Below are positions 16,559 to 26,216 of a DNA stretch of 64,000 nt, in pieces (position 1 is the first letter of the stretch; the number at the start of each line of letters is the position of its first letter). The translations under genes and the position numbers were made by a program. Below the pieces are notes generated by a model that was not told the origin of the DNA, made no database searches, and saw only the letters and a list, made by a program, of their open reading frames with translations. The stretch comes from Lacinutrix venerupis (lineage in GTDB: Bacteria; Bacteroidota; Bacteroidia; Flavobacteriales; Flavobacteriaceae): assembly GCF_003663945.1 (NCBI RefSeq), contig NZ_RCCH01000001.1, positions 186,001 through 250,000 of the forward strand. Direction: 5' to 3'.

Positions 16559-16912
16559 ATGGCAATTATTATAACAGACGAATGTATAAATTGTGGTGCA
16601 TGTGAGCCAGAATGCCCTAATACTGCAATATACGAAGGTGCTGACGATTGGAGATATAAAGATGGAACAAGTTTAGAAGGAAGTTTAGTGCTTCCTGATG
16701 GAAAAACTGTAGATGCAGATGAAGCACAAGAGCCTATTAGTGATGAAATTTACTACATTGTACCAGATAAATGTACAGAGTGTAAAGGTTTTCATGAAGA
16801 GCCACAATGTGCAGCAGTTTGTCCTGTAGATTGTTGCGTTCCTGATGATGACCATGTTGAAAGCGACGAAGTTTTATTGGGTAAACAGAGATTTATGCAT
16901 CCTGAAGATTAA
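16559..16912 (+). CDS. 4Fe-4S dicluster ferredoxin
   Basis: 117 residues. It is an electron carrier with two [4Fe-4S] sites. The first binding motif is [12 protein letters not shown] near residues 9-19. The second is split, C-T-E-C-K-G-F then [10 protein letters not shown], with a longer loop than in clostridial ferredoxins. A 50-residue acidic insert lies between the motifs. The start was set at ATG 16559, because M-A-I-I-I-T-D-E is the standard N terminus and a promoter occupies 16490-16520. It is divergent from the acyl-CoA reductase. The partner enzymes are not known. Confidence 0.92.
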   Translation: MAIIITDECINCGACEPECPNTAIYEGADDWRYKDGTSLEGSLVLPDGKTVDADEAQEPISDEIYYIVPDKCTECKGFHEEPQCAAVCPVDCCVPDDDHVESDEVLLGKQRFMHPED

Positions 16913-16928
16913 ACTAAATTAAAATAAA

Positions 16929-16960
16929 AAAATCCTAAGTTTTACTTAGGATTTTTTTTT
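16929..16960. terminator. Bidirectional intrinsic terminator
   Basis: 10-bp stem AATCCTAAGT (16931-16940) / ACTTAGGATT (16944-16953), loop TTT, with A- and T-runs. It serves the ferredoxin gene and the convergent lipoprotein gene. Confidence 0.88.
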
Positions 16961-16980
16961 ATCTATATATAATCTATTAA

Positions 16981-18111
16981 TTACTCGATAGCAGTCATTT
17001 CAAACACTAAGTATTCCATTATTCTATCGGTAGTAGTGAAATCGAATTCATCATTTTCAGTATGAAAAGAAGAATAAAAAACAGCGCCTTGTCCTAACAA
17101 AAATGTAAATGCTAAATCTTTATTTTCTGTAACGGTTACATTATTATTATCTCTATAATCTACTACGCCATTTAACCAAGATATTGTAGTTGTTGGGTCG
17201 TAAGAGTCTACTACTTGCCAAGAGCCTAAAAATTCATCTATAAAAACAGTATCGTTAATAGAAATACCAAAATTTAATAATAGCCATGCGCTTAAATTAC
17301 CATCTAAAATAGTAGCGGTTGTGCTTAAAGACTGCCCACTTCTTCTTGGTGTATAAAAACTTAAATAATCTGTATCATTATTAGTAACAGTGTTTAATAA
17401 ACTAGAAGACCAGTCTGTTACATATAGAAAACCACCATTATTAACATAATCCATAAGGTTTTGTTCGTATGTTGGGTTGTCTGAATGAGAACTACAGTTA
17501 ATAAACAAAATGTCATAAGAAGCTAAAAGAGTAGGGTCTGACATTAAATCTGTGTAAGAAAAACTCACATTAGGATCTAAAATAGGATTTCTGCTTTCTA
17601 AGTCACTACTTTTATTTAAACCATGTAAATGTGCTTGGTTAGAAATGTGTGAATTTTTATTGGTTGTTATACCATCAATTATATCAAATAAAGGTTCGTT
17701 TGTTATTGGGTTTACAAGACCTATGCCATACAATACGCTTTCAATATTGTCAAAACTACCAGTTATAACACCAATATTTGGTAAGGTATCAATTTTATAA
17801 TTATCTAAAGTTGTTTCTTGTTCTACAACTATTTGTTTTTGTGTTGTAAATAAGCCTTTTGCTAAATTTAAAGTGTATTCACCTTTTTCTAATGCAATGG
17901 TAAAGTTACCTTGAGCATCTGTAGTTGTTTCAGCTTTTAAAATATTATTCTGCATGGCAGAAACCCTCGCGTTTACAATAGGATCTTGATTATTTGGTGC
18001 TAATAATTTTCCTGATATGTTGATGCTCTCTGGAATAGCATCTGGTGCTTCGTCTTTAGAACAAGAGAATAGAAATAGCAAAATAAATGCAGATAGGATA
18101 ATTGGTTTCAT
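16981..18111 (-). CDS. Lipoprotein with carboxypeptidase-regulatory-like domain and a ThuA-like region
   Basis: 376 residues. The lipobox L-F-S-C (Cys17) is followed by S-K-D-E, so surface export is possible. Residues about 28-107 form a CarboxypepD_reg-like beta-sandwich (I-S-G-K-L, then G-N-F-T-I-A-L-E-K-G-E-Y). Residues about 195-260 contain Y-D-I-L-F-I-N-C-S-S-H and N-G-G-F-L-Y-V-T-D-W, resembling class I glutamine-amidotransferase-like (ThuA) folds, with a cysteine after the nucleophile-elbow-like strand. I cannot name a catalytic triad with confidence. It is monocistronic. The function is unknown, possibly polymer binding at the cell surface. Confidence 0.7.
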   Translation of the reverse strand: MKPIILSAFILLFLFSCSKDEAPDAIPESINISGKLLAPNNQDPIVNARVSAMQNNILKAETTTDAQGNFTIALEKGEYTLNLAKGLFTTQKQIVVEQETTLDNYKIDTLPNIGVITGSFDNIESVLYGIGLVNPITNEPLFDIIDGITTNKNSHISNQAHLHGLNKSSDLESRNPILDPNVSFSYTDLMSDPTLLASYDILFINCSSHSDNPTYEQNLMDYVNNGGFLYVTDWSSSLLNTVTNNDTDYLSFYTPRRSGQSLSTTATILDGNLSAWLLLNFGISINDTVFIDEFLGSWQVVDSYDPTTTISWLNGVVDYRDNNNVTVTENKDLAFTFLLGQGAVFYSSFHTENDEFDFTTTDRIMEYLVFEMTAIE

Positions 18112-18217
18112 AATAATTGGTTTTATTGATTATATAGATATAACAACTCACTTTTAATATTTCCTAAGTTAGTTAAATAATTATGTTTCTCATTAACCGA
18201 AGATTTAAAGAATTAAC

Positions 18218-18225
18218 TACATTTG
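18218..18225 (+). promoter_or_regulatory. -7 element for ychF
   Basis: TACATTTG, a full TAnnTTTG match, about 68 nt upstream of the ychF ATG. No clear -33 element was found. Confidence 0.4.
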
Positions 18226-18292
18226 CAATCGATTAAAAAGAACTTAAAAACAATAAATTTTCCATTTTTATGGAAATGAAAATATATTTACA

Positions 18293-19387
18293 ATGAAAGC
18301 AGGAATTGTAGGCTTACCAAACGTAGGAAAATCGACATTATTTAATTGTTTGTCTAATGCAAAAGCGCAAAGTGCAAACTTTCCTTTTTGTACCATAGAA
18401 CCTAACATTGGCGTGGTAAATGTGCCAGATCCAAGACTTCAAAAATTAGAAGAATTAGTAAATCCAGAACGAGTTATGCCTGCAACTGTAGAGATTGTGG
18501 ATATTGCTGGTTTGGTAAAAGGAGCAAGTAAAGGAGAAGGATTAGGAAATCAGTTTTTAGCAAATATTCGTGAAACCGATGCTATTTTGCATGTATTACG
18601 TTGTTTTAACAATGATAATATTGTACACGTTGATGGTAGTGTAGATCCAATTCGTGATAAAGAAACTATAGATATCGAGTTGCAGTTAAAAGATTTAGAT
18701 ACTGTAGAGAAAAAACTTGATAAAGTTAAGCGTGCTGCAAAGACAGGAAATAAAGAAGCGCAAAAAGAAGAGGCTGTACTTTTAAAACTTAAAGCAGGTT
18801 TGGAAGCAGGAAAATCTGTAAGAGCAATAGAGTTTACAGAAGAAGAAGATAAAGAGTTTGTTAAACCAGCGCAACTTATTACAGATAAGCCAGTAATGTA
18901 CGTTTGTAATGTAGATGAAGGTGCAGCTGTAAATGGAAACGATTATGTTAATCAAGTAAAAGAAGCAGTAAAAGATGAAAATGCTGAAGTTCTAGTACTT
19001 GCTGTTGGAACCGAAGCAGATATTACAGAATTAGATGATTACGAAGAGCGTCAAATGTTTTTAGCAGATATAGGTTTAGATGAGCCGGGATCTGCCAAGT
19101 TAATTCGTTCTGCATATAAATTATTAAATCAGCAAACCTATTTTACAGCAGGAGTAAAAGAAGTAAGAGCTTGGACTATTAATATTGGAGCAACAGCTCC
19201 ACAAGCAGCAGGAGTAATACACACCGATTTTGAAAAAGGTTTTATTCGTGCCGAAGTAATTGGCTATAACGACTATATAGAGTATGGAAGTGAGGCAAAA
19301 GTAAAAGAAGCAGGTAAAATGAGAGTAGAAGGTAAATCGTACGTTGTAAAAGATGGCGATGTTATGCATTTTTTATTCAATGTATAA
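18293..19387 (+). CDS. ychF: Redox-regulated ATPase YchF (Obg-like)
   Basis: 364 residues, a ribosome-associated P-loop ATPase of the TRAFAC/Obg group. The P-loop is G-L-P-N-V-G-K-S-T (residues 7-15), G3 is D-I-A-G-L-V-K-G, and the base-specificity motif is N-V-D-E instead of NKxD, as in ATP-preferring YchF proteins. A coiled-coil insertion lies at about 130-170 and the TGS domain at the C terminus (from about 280, ending [11 protein letters not shown]). Length and motif order are typical. It is cytoplasmic, monocistronic, and closed by a strong terminator. Confidence 0.95.
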   Translation: MKAGIVGLPNVGKSTLFNCLSNAKAQSANFPFCTIEPNIGVVNVPDPRLQKLEELVNPERVMPATVEIVDIAGLVKGASKGEGLGNQFLANIRETDAILHVLRCFNNDNIVHVDGSVDPIRDKETIDIELQLKDLDTVEKKLDKVKRAAKTGNKEAQKEEAVLLKLKAGLEAGKSVRAIEFTEEEDKEFVKPAQLITDKPVMYVCNVDEGAAVNGNDYVNQVKEAVKDENAEVLVLAVGTEADITELDDYEERQMFLADIGLDEPGSAKLIRSAYKLLNQQTYFTAGVKEVRAWTINIGATAPQAAGVIHTDFEKGFIRAEVIGYNDYIEYGSEAKVKEAGKMRVEGKSYVVKDGDVMHFLFNV

Positions 19388-19410
19388 GCTCATTTTACCA
19401 TAACAATATA

Positions 19411-19445
19411 AAAGCCAATGTTCTCAACAACATTGGCTTTTTATT
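19411..19445 (+). terminator. Intrinsic terminator after ychF
   Basis: 12-bp stem AAAGCCAATGTT (19411-19422) / AACATTGGCTTT (19429-19440) followed by T-rich sequence. Confidence 0.88.
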
Positions 19446-19529
19446 GTTAATTACTTTCTGCAAAGCCTATTTCATTTTTTATGGCGTTGTATTATATTAG
19501 CAACCTATCACGAAAATTTACTCAATTCT

Positions 19530-21389
19530 ATGTCTGAACAAACCAAATATACCGAAGATAATATACGCTCGTTAGATTGGAAAGAGCATATACGTATGCG
19601 TCCAGGTATGTATATTGGTAAATTAGGAGATGGATCGTCGCCAGACGATGGTATTTATATACTTTTAAAAGAAGTACTCGATAACTCTATAGATGAGTTT
19701 GTTATGGGAGCAGGAAAAACAATAGAAATTTCTGTGCAAGGTAGCAAAGTGATTGTTCGTGATTACGGTCGTGGTATTCCTTTAGGAAAAGTAGTAGACG
19801 TTGTATCTAAAATGAATACCGGCGGAAAGTACGATTCTAAAGCTTTTAAAAAATCTGTAGGATTAAACGGTGTTGGTACAAAAGCCGTAAACGCATTATC
19901 ATCATACTTTAGAGTAGAATCTTCAAGAGACGGAAAAAGTGCATCGGCAGATTTTGAACAAGGAAACCTTGTAAATCAAGAGTTTTTAGAAGAAACATCA
20001 CGTAGAAAAGGAACAAAGGTATCTTTTATTCCAGACGATATAATTTTTAAAAACTATAAATTTCGTAGTGAGTATGTTGTTAAAATGCTTAAAAACTACG
20101 TATACCTTAATCCAGGATTAACCATAGTTTTTAATGGCGAAAAATATTACAGCGAAAATGGTTTAAAGGATCTTTTAGCTGAAAAAACTAGTGAAACCGA
20201 TTTATTATATCCAATTATTCATCTTCGTGGCGATGATATTGAAGTTGCACTAACGCACAGTAAAACGCAGTATAGCGAAGAGTACAATAGTTTTGTAAAC
20301 GGACAAAATACTACTCAAGGAGGAACGCATTTAAATGCTTTTAGAGAAGCTGTTGTAAAAACCATTCGTGATTTTTATGGTAAACAATATGATGCTTCAG
20401 ATATTAGAAAATCTATAATTTCTGCCATAGCCATAAAAGTAATGGAACCTGTTTTTGAAAGTCAAACAAAAACAAAATTAGGATCTACAGATATGGGAGG
20501 CGATTTGCCAACCGTAAGAACCTATATAAACGATTTTTTAAAAACATATTTAGATAATTATTTACATAAAAACCCAGACACTGCAGAAAAAATACAACGT
20601 AAAATTCTTCAAGCAGAACGTGAGCGTAAAGAATTATCTGGAATAAGAAAATTAGCTAAAGACAGAGCAAAAAAAGCCAGTTTACACAACAAAAAACTAC
20701 GTGACTGTCGTGTGCATTTTGGCGATACTAAAAACGAAAGAAACCTTGAAACGACCTTGTTTATTACCGAGGGAGACTCAGCATCTGGTAGTATTACAAA
20801 ATCAAGAGATGTAAATACACAAGCTGTATTTAGTTTAAAAGGAAAACCATTAAATTGTTACGGTTTAACAAAGAAAATTGTTTACGAAAACGAAGAGTTT
20901 AATCTCTTGCAAGCAGCATTAAATATTGAAGAATCTCTAGAAGATTTGCGTTATAACAATGTAGTAATAGCAACCGATGCCGATGTAGATGGTATGCACA
21001 TTCGCTTATTACTAATAACATTTTTTCTTCAGTTTTTTCCAGAAGTAATAAAAGAAGGCCATTTATATATATTACAAACGCCATTATTTAGAGTGCGAAA
21101 TAAAAAGGAAACTATTTATTGCTATTCTGAAGAGGAACGACGCGATGCCATAGAAAAATTAAAACCAAAACCAGAAATCACGCGATTTAAAGGTTTAGGT
21201 GAAATTTCACCAGATGAATTTGTTCATTTTATTGGTGAAGACATTCGTTTAGATCCTGTAATGTTAGACGATAATATGTCTATAGACGAGCTATTATCTT
21301 TTTACATGGGAAAAAACACACCAACAAGACAAGAATTTATTATTGATAATTTAAAGGTGGAATTAGATTTAATTGAGGAAGATAAATAA
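19530..21389 (+). CDS. parE: DNA topoisomerase IV subunit B
   Basis: 619-residue ATPase subunit of topoisomerase IV, which decatenates chromosomes. The GHKL ATPase has N-S-I-D-E-F (N-box), D-Y-G-R-G-I-P and [12 protein letters not shown]. The TOPRIM domain has T-E-G-D-S-A-S-G and D-A-D-V-D-G-M-H-I. The length of about 620, without the GyrB-specific insert, and the directly downstream parC favour ParE over GyrB. It is followed by a 76-nt gap and then parC, so the two subunits are probably co-transcribed. Confidence 0.92.
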   Translation: MSEQTKYTEDNIRSLDWKEHIRMRPGMYIGKLGDGSSPDDGIYILLKEVLDNSIDEFVMGAGKTIEISVQGSKVIVRDYGRGIPLGKVVDVVSKMNTGGKYDSKAFKKSVGLNGVGTKAVNALSSYFRVESSRDGKSASADFEQGNLVNQEFLEETSRRKGTKVSFIPDDIIFKNYKFRSEYVVKMLKNYVYLNPGLTIVFNGEKYYSENGLKDLLAEKTSETDLLYPIIHLRGDDIEVALTHSKTQYSEEYNSFVNGQNTTQGGTHLNAFREAVVKTIRDFYGKQYDASDIRKSIISAIAIKVMEPVFESQTKTKLGSTDMGGDLPTVRTYINDFLKTYLDNYLHKNPDTAEKIQRKILQAERERKELSGIRKLAKDRAKKASLHNKKLRDCRVHFGDTKNERNLETTLFITEGDSASGSITKSRDVNTQAVFSLKGKPLNCYGLTKKIVYENEEFNLLQAALNIEESLEDLRYNNVVIATDADVDGMHIRLLLITFFLQFFPEVIKEGHLYILQTPLFRVRNKKETIYCYSEEERRDAIEKLKPKPEITRFKGLGEISPDEFVHFIGEDIRLDPVMLDDNMSIDELLSFYMGKNTPTRQEFIIDNLKVELDLIEEDK

Positions 21390-21399
21390 ACCATTTGTC

Positions 21400-21420
21400 A
21401 TTCTGTATTTAATGCGGAAT
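21400..21420. repeat. Imperfect REP-like hairpin between parE and parC
   Basis: ATTCTG (21400-21405) and CGGAAT (21415-21420) pair with one G-U. The ends GTCATTC...GGAATCC resemble the elements at 14155, 43715 and 48142. This is the weakest member of that group. Confidence 0.3.
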
Positions 21421-21465
21421 CCACAAAAGAAAAAATAAATTTCTGTTTTTGCAGAAATAGTAAAT

Positions 21466-24183
21466 ATGACAGAAGAAAACGACGACCTAACAAACGAAAA
21501 CATAGAAAATCAAGAACCACAAGAAACTATTACCAGGATTACTGGTATGTATAAAGAGTGGTTTTTAGATTACGCTTCGTATGTAATTTTAGAACGTGCA
21601 GTACCAGCAATTGAAGATGGTTTTAAACCTGTACAACGTCGTATCATGCACTCAATGAAGGATCTTGACGATGGGCGTTACAATAAAGTAGCTAATATTG
21701 TTGGTCATACCATGCAGTATCATCCGCACGGTGACGCCAGTATTGCAGATGCTATGGTGCAAATTGGCCAAAAAGATTTGCTAATAGACACCCAAGGAAA
21801 CTGGGGAAATATATTAACAGGAGATCGTGCAGCAGCCTCAAGATATATTGAAGCTCGTATTTCAAAATTTGGTTTAGATGTTGTTTATAATCCTAAAATA
21901 ACAGAGTGGCAGGCAAGTTATGATGGGCGTAGAAAAGAGCCTGTAAATTTACCAGTAATGTTTCCGCTATTGTTAGCGCAAGGAGGAGAAGGAATTGCAG
22001 TTGGACTTTCAACAAAAATTTTACCTCACAATTTTATAGAGTTAATAGAAGCTTCAATTAAACATTTACAAGGCAAACGCTTTACGCTAGTTCCAGATTT
22101 TCCAACAGCAGGAATTGCAGATTTTTCTAATTATAACGATGGTTTACGTGGAGGAAAAGTGCGTGTTCGTGCAAAAATTTCTCAAGTAGACAAAACAACG
22201 CTAGCAATAACCGAGATTCCTTTTGGTACCACAACATCATCACTTATAGATTCTATTCTAAAAGCAAATGATAAAGGAAAAATAAAAATTAAAAAAATTG
22301 AAGATAATACTGCTGCCGAAGTAGAAATATTAATTCATTTACCATCAGGTTTATCGCCAGATAAAACCATCGATGCTTTATACGCTTTTACAAGTTGCGA
22401 AAGTTCAATTTCACCATTAGGCTGTGTAATTGAAGATAACAAACCATTATTTATTGGTGTTACAGAGATGCTTAGACGCTCTACAGATAACACCGTTCAA
22501 TTATTAAAACAAGAATTAGAAATAAAACTTGGCGAATTTGAAGAGCAATGGCACTTTGCAAGTTTAGAACGTATTTTTATAGAAAATAGAATTTATCGCG
22601 ATATAGAAGAAGAAGAAACCTGGGATGGTGTAATTAGCGCTATAGATAAAGGACTTCAGCCACATATAAAACATTTAAAAAGAGCAATAACAGTTGAAGA
22701 TATTACACGTTTAACCGAAATTAGAATTAAACGTATTTCAAAATTTGATATCGATAAAGCACAGCAAAAAATTGATGCTTTAGAAGAGCAAATAGCAGAA
22801 GTAAAACATCATTTAGCAAACTTAATAGATTACGCCATTGCTTATTTTAAAAGGTTGAAAAAAGAATATGGCGAAGGTAAAGAGCGTAAAACAGAAATTC
22901 GTGCTTTTGAAGATGTAGATGCTACAAAAGTAGTTATTAGAAACACAAAACTTTACGTAAATAGAGAAGAAGGTTTTATAGGTACATCATTACGTCGTGA
23001 TGAGTATGTTTGTGATTGTAGTGACATAGATGATATTATAGCTTTTACAGCATCTGGAAAAATGATGGTTACCAAAGTAGACTCTAAAACGTTTATAGGT
23101 AAAAATATTATTCATGTTGCAGTCTTTAAAAAGAAAGACAAACGTACTATCTATAATATGATATATCGCGATGGTACAAAAGGAGCGAGCTATATTAAGC
23201 GTTTTGCTGTAACCTCTATGACAAGAGATAAAGAGTACGATTTAACAAACGGTAGTAAAGGCTCTAAACTTTGGTATTTTTCTGCAAATCCAAATGGTGA
23301 AGCCGAAGTTATATCGGTGTTTTTACGTCAAGTAGGTAGTATAAAAAAATTAAAATGGGATATTGATTTTGCCGATATTTTAATAAAAGGTCGAGCAAGT
23401 AAAGGAAATGTGGTTACAAAATATGCCATTAAAAAAATAGAACTAAAAGAAGAAGGTGTTTCTACATTAAAACCAAGAAAAATTTGGTTTGACGATGCTG
23501 TACAGCGATTAAATGTAGATGGAAGAGGAGATTTAGTTGGAGAATTTAGAGGAGAAGATAAATTACTAATTATAAATCAAAAAGGAATTGCAAAAACCGT
23601 AACACCAGAAGTAACACTGCATTTTGATAGTGATATGATAGTTATGGAAAAATGGATTCCTAAAAAACCTATTTCTGCAATATATTATGATGGAGAAAAG
23701 GAGAAATATTACGTAAAACGTTTTCTAATTGAAAATGAAGATAAAGAAGAGTTATTTATCTCAGATCATGAAAATTCACAACTAGAAATTGTATCTACAG
23801 ATTGGAGACCAGTTGCAGAAATTGTATTTGCTAAAGAAAGAGGTAAAGATAGACGAGATAATGAAGAGGTTAATATTGAAGATTTTATTGCAGTTAAAGG
23901 CATATCAGCTTTAGGAAACCAACTTACTAAATACAAAGTAAATCAAGTAAGTTTATTAGATCCTTTACCTTACGAAGCTCCAGAAGAAATTCATGCCGAA
24001 GAATTAGAGGTTAGTGATGAAATTGTTGTAGAAAACAAACTGCCGATAGATGTTCCTGAAGTAGAGCAACAACCTAAAAAAGATTTTATTAGCAAAGAAG
24101 AAAAGGCTAAAAAAGCTTTAGAACGTGCTATTAAAAAGAAAAAAGATAATCAAGGTGGAAAAGATCAAACCACATTGTTTTAA
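21466..24183 (+). CDS. parC: DNA topoisomerase IV subunit A
   Basis: 905-residue DNA cleavage subunit that works with ParE. The winged-helix region has V-Q-R-R-I-M-H-S-M, H-P-H-G-D-A-S-I and the catalytic Tyr in R-A-A-A-S-R-Y-I-E-A-R. A coiled coil lies around residues 420-470 and a beta-pinwheel C-terminal domain follows. The last 60 residues are Lys/Glu-rich and probably disordered (E-E-K-A-K-K-A-L, then K-K-K-K). The GyrA-box Q-R-R-G-G-K-G is not present in the pinwheel, which supports topo IV over gyrase. It lies 76 nt after parE. Confidence 0.92.
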   Translation: MTEENDDLTNENIENQEPQETITRITGMYKEWFLDYASYVILERAVPAIEDGFKPVQRRIMHSMKDLDDGRYNKVANIVGHTMQYHPHGDASIADAMVQIGQKDLLIDTQGNWGNILTGDRAAASRYIEARISKFGLDVVYNPKITEWQASYDGRRKEPVNLPVMFPLLLAQGGEGIAVGLSTKILPHNFIELIEASIKHLQGKRFTLVPDFPTAGIADFSNYNDGLRGGKVRVRAKISQVDKTTLAITEIPFGTTTSSLIDSILKANDKGKIKIKKIEDNTAAEVEILIHLPSGLSPDKTIDALYAFTSCESSISPLGCVIEDNKPLFIGVTEMLRRSTDNTVQLLKQELEIKLGEFEEQWHFASLERIFIENRIYRDIEEEETWDGVISAIDKGLQPHIKHLKRAITVEDITRLTEIRIKRISKFDIDKAQQKIDALEEQIAEVKHHLANLIDYAIAYFKRLKKEYGEGKERKTEIRAFEDVDATKVVIRNTKLYVNREEGFIGTSLRRDEYVCDCSDIDDIIAFTASGKMMVTKVDSKTFIGKNIIHVAVFKKKDKRTIYNMIYRDGTKGASYIKRFAVTSMTRDKEYDLTNGSKGSKLWYFSANPNGEAEVISVFLRQVGSIKKLKWDIDFADILIKGRASKGNVVTKYAIKKIELKEEGVSTLKPRKIWFDDAVQRLNVDGRGDLVGEFRGEDKLLIINQKGIAKTVTPEVTLHFDSDMIVMEKWIPKKPISAIYYDGEKEKYYVKRFLIENEDKEELFISDHENSQLEIVSTDWRPVAEIVFAKERGKDRRDNEEVNIEDFIAVKGISALGNQLTKYKVNQVSLLDPLPYEAPEEIHAEELEVSDEIVVENKLPIDVPEVEQQPKKDFISKEEKAKKALERAIKKKKDNQGGKDQTTLF

Positions 24184-24201
24184 CAATAAGTAATTTTAAA
24201 A

Positions 24202-24996
24202 TTATTTCTTGGTTTTAGACCTGCTAATTTTGTGGTTTAAAAATTCAATAAAAAGAGAGAATGCAATTGCAAAATACAAATAACCTTTTGGTATCGCTCC
24301 AACGGTTTTTCCAAATAATGCAGTTTCGCTTAAATGGGCAGCCTCTGTTATTAGCATAAAACCTATTAATATTAAAAAGGCTAAAGCTAGCACTTGAATA
24401 CTTGGGTGTTTTTCTATAAAAAGCCTAATTTTATTAGCAAAACCAATCATTACTGCAATAGAAATTATTACAGCAATAATCATTAAAACAAGATTGTAAT
24501 TGTGGTTGTCACTTAATCCATTAGTCATACCAACTGCGGTTAATATGGAGTCTATAGAGAAAATAAAGTCAATAATTAAAATTTGTACTAAAGCTTGTTG
24601 TAAAGATTTTATCACTTTTCCTTTCATGCTATTTTCATCATGATTTGGTGTTTCCACTTTTTCTCTAATTTCAGAAGTACTCTTATATATTAAAAACAAT
24701 CCTCCAGCAAAAAGAATAATACTTTGCCAAGTTAAATCTAAAGTAAGCCAGCTCGTTTTAATAGAATAAAAAGGTTCAGACAAGCCTATTAAAAATGATA
24801 CAAAAAATAATAAAATTACACGTTGAACCATGGCTAATAACAAGCCAATATTAGTAGCCTTTTTTCTTTGTTCTTCTGGTAATTTATTTGCGGCAATAGA
24901 AATAAATATAATATTATCTATACCAAGAATAATCTCTAGAAAAGTAAGAGTTAATAGTGCAAAAATAGCGTCTGATGATAATAAAAAATCTAACAT
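24202..24996 (-). CDS. TerC family integral membrane protein
   Basis: 264 residues with seven predicted membrane helices. The signature L-E-I-I-L-G-I-D-N-I-I-F lies near residues 20-31, and a second I-D-F-I-F-S-I-D-S-I motif near 140-150. These Glu/Asp residues inside membrane helices are the family's likely metal-binding sites. TerC/YkoY/Alx proteins are linked to tellurite resistance and, in several bacteria, to manganese export; which applies here is unknown. There are no other ter genes nearby, so tellurite resistance is doubtful. It converges on parC with an 18-nt gap. A small lipoprotein gene lies upstream on the same strand (2-nt gap), so both are probably on one transcript. Confidence 0.88.
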   Translation of the reverse strand: MLDFLLSSDAIFALLTLTFLEIILGIDNIIFISIAANKLPEEQRKKATNIGLLLAMVQRVILLFFVSFLIGLSEPFYSIKTSWLTLDLTWQSIILFAGGLFLIYKSTSEIREKVETPNHDENSMKGKVIKSLQQALVQILIIDFIFSIDSILTAVGMTNGLSDNHNYNLVLMIIAVIISIAVMIGFANKIRLFIEKHPSIQVLALAFLILIGFMLITEAAHLSETALFGKTVGAIPKGYLYFAIAFSLFIEFLNHKISRSKTKK

Positions 24997-24998
24997 AA

Positions 24999-25382
24999 TT
25001 ATTTTGTTAGCTTTGTTTTTGTAACAGTTCCTTTTTGTTTTTTTGTTTCTCCAACGTAGGAATATTCAAAAGTGTAACTAGAATCTGTAGTGGTAAGAAT
25101 TTTTAAATGAATATCATTTTTATCAACCATACGTTTAGGATTTATAGTTTTAAAAATAACTTCACAATCATTAATCCATCTAACTTCTGAGGAATCTGTT
25201 TTGCCATCGTAGGTTTCAATTTGAAGATTCTCACTCCTTAAAATATATCCAGTTTTTTCAACTCCTTTTTCAGTATAATTAAATTTAAAAAAGCCTGTTT
25301 TAAAATCTGTGCAATTTCTTTCAGGTTGTTGGCAACTTAAAATTATTATACTAAGTGTAACTAATAGGAATATATTTTTCAT
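24999..25382 (-). CDS. Small lipoprotein of unknown function
   Basis: 127 residues from ATG 25382, chosen over an upstream ATG at 25403 because it gives a proper signal peptide and lies 19 nt after a -7 element. The lipobox is I-L-S-C (Cys17). The mature part has N-C-x-D-F-K-T-G-x-F near the lipid anchor, W-I-N-D-C-E mid-way and a beta-rich C terminus ending K-Q-K-G-T-V-T-K. From memory, homologues are sometimes mislabelled 'DNA topoisomerase IV', apparently because of genomic position near parC; nothing in the sequence supports that. It probably forms an operon with terC (2-nt gap). Confidence 0.7.
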   Translation of the reverse strand: MKNIFLLVTLSIIILSCQQPERNCTDFKTGFFKFNYTEKGVEKTGYILRSENLQIETYDGKTDSSEVRWINDCEVIFKTINPKRMVDKNDIHLKILTTTDSSYTFEYSYVGETKKQKGTVTKTKLTK

Positions 25383-25400
25383 TTTAAATATAAGTTTTAG

Positions 25401-25408
25401 CAAAATTA
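25401..25408 (-). promoter_or_regulatory. -7 element for the lipoprotein-terC unit
   Basis: Reads TAATTTTG on the - strand (full TAnnTTTG match), 19 nt before the chosen ATG at 25382. It overlaps the alternative upstream start, arguing against that start. Confidence 0.45.
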
Positions 25409-25484
25409 CAAAATGAATAGATAGAAAACACTTTTTTGTTAATCTCTTAGAATTGCATATTTCAAAATAAATAGAAGATAGTGC

Positions 25485-25901
25485 TTAATTTTCAAAATTT
25501 GAAAAACTACCATCTTTATAAAATATAATGATGCGTTCAATTTCTTTTTTAGAATTTGAAGAAATTATTTTTTCAACTGTAATTTCTTTTTGTGCATTTT
25601 CGTTTTCTGAACTTGAAAATAAATTTTGATTTTGTACAGTTGATTTTTTTTCAATTTGCGGTTCGCTATTTTTTCCAGAAGGAAAATTTCCTTTTCCATT
25701 CATTAACCAATATAATTCTACTTCAGGAAAAGAGGAGAGTACTTTTAAAACAAATTCTAAACTTGGTTTATTTCTACCAGAAAGTATGTGCGAAATACTA
25801 GAGCGTTGCACACCAATTTTTTCGGCAAAGGAAGAGGCGCTTTCTCCGTAAAAATCAATTACTTTTTTAAGTCTTTTAGTAAATTCTTCGTTGTTTATCA
25901 T
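25485..25901 (-). CDS. XRE-family helix-turn-helix regulator
   Basis: 138 residues. An HTH_3 domain spans about residues 8-65: S-A-S-S-F-A-E-K-I-G-V-Q-R-S-S-I-S-H-I-L-S-G-R-N is the recognition helix-turn-helix, followed by P-S-L-E-F-V-L-K and Y-W-L-M-N-G-K-G. The rest is a polar linker with a Ser/Asn-rich stretch and a short C-terminal beta segment ending D-G-S-F-S-N-F. There is no phage context. The region between this gene and the divergent M14 peptidase holds six 12-bp palindromes, one of them 4 bp before this start codon, so autoregulation and control of the peptidase are likely. The true target set is unknown. Confidence 0.85.
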   Translation of the reverse strand: MINNEEFTKRLKKVIDFYGESASSFAEKIGVQRSSISHILSGRNKPSLEFVLKVLSSFPEVELYWLMNGKGNFPSGKNSEPQIEKKSTVQNQNLFSSSENENAQKEITVEKIISSNSKKEIERIIIFYKDGSFSNFEN

Positions 25902-25905
25902 AGCT

Positions 25906-25952
25906 ATACAAATGTAAACAATCTTATTAAAACACAGTGTTTACATTTGTAT
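25906..25952. promoter_or_regulatory. Two inverted TTACA-N2-TGTAA boxes at the XRE gene
   Basis: ATACAAATGTAA (25906-25917) and its exact reverse complement TTACATTTGTAT (25941-25952), 35 bp apart. The first is 4 bp from the XRE start and also contains TACATTTG on the - strand, a perfect -7 element. The boxes may therefore be operators placed over the promoter. Confidence 0.55.
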
Positions 25953-26128
25953 ATTTAACACAAATAATTATACAAATAAGGCTATTTAAAGGTGTTTTTA
26001 TCAAAACTTTAACTTTAAATAAACGTATTTAAATGACTGAAAATAAGTATTTTGTGAGTTTATTTTAATATGTGATTTATTTTGTTGTCTTTAAAGGAGT
26101 AATGCGAATAAAATACTTATAAAAACCG

Positions 26129-26199
26129 TTACATATGTAAATTACAATTGTAAATTTTGTTGTTTACATTTGTAAAATAGATATTGTTTACATTTGTAA
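26129..26199. promoter_or_regulatory. Four more TTACA-N2-TGTAA palindromes before the M14 peptidase
   Basis: TTACATATGTAA (26129-26140), TTACAATTGTAA (26142-26153), TTACATTTGTAA (26164-26175) and TTACATTTGTAA (26188-26199). All are 12 bp with perfect 5-bp half-sites; start-to-start spacings are 13, 22 and 24 bp. The remaining part of the 315-bp gap (25953-26128) shows no gene or hairpin. Confidence 0.6.
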
Positions 26200-26216
26200 C
26201 ACAAATAAAATCTAAT

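Noticed and set aside
24999-25382. Small 'DNA topoisomerase IV' protein
   Set aside because: It is a lipoprotein by sequence; the name seems to come from its position near parC.
26184-26216. Extension of the M14 peptidase from a TTG at 26184
   Set aside because: It would translate through the last TTACATTTGTAA box; ATG at 26217 fits the family and the operator layout.
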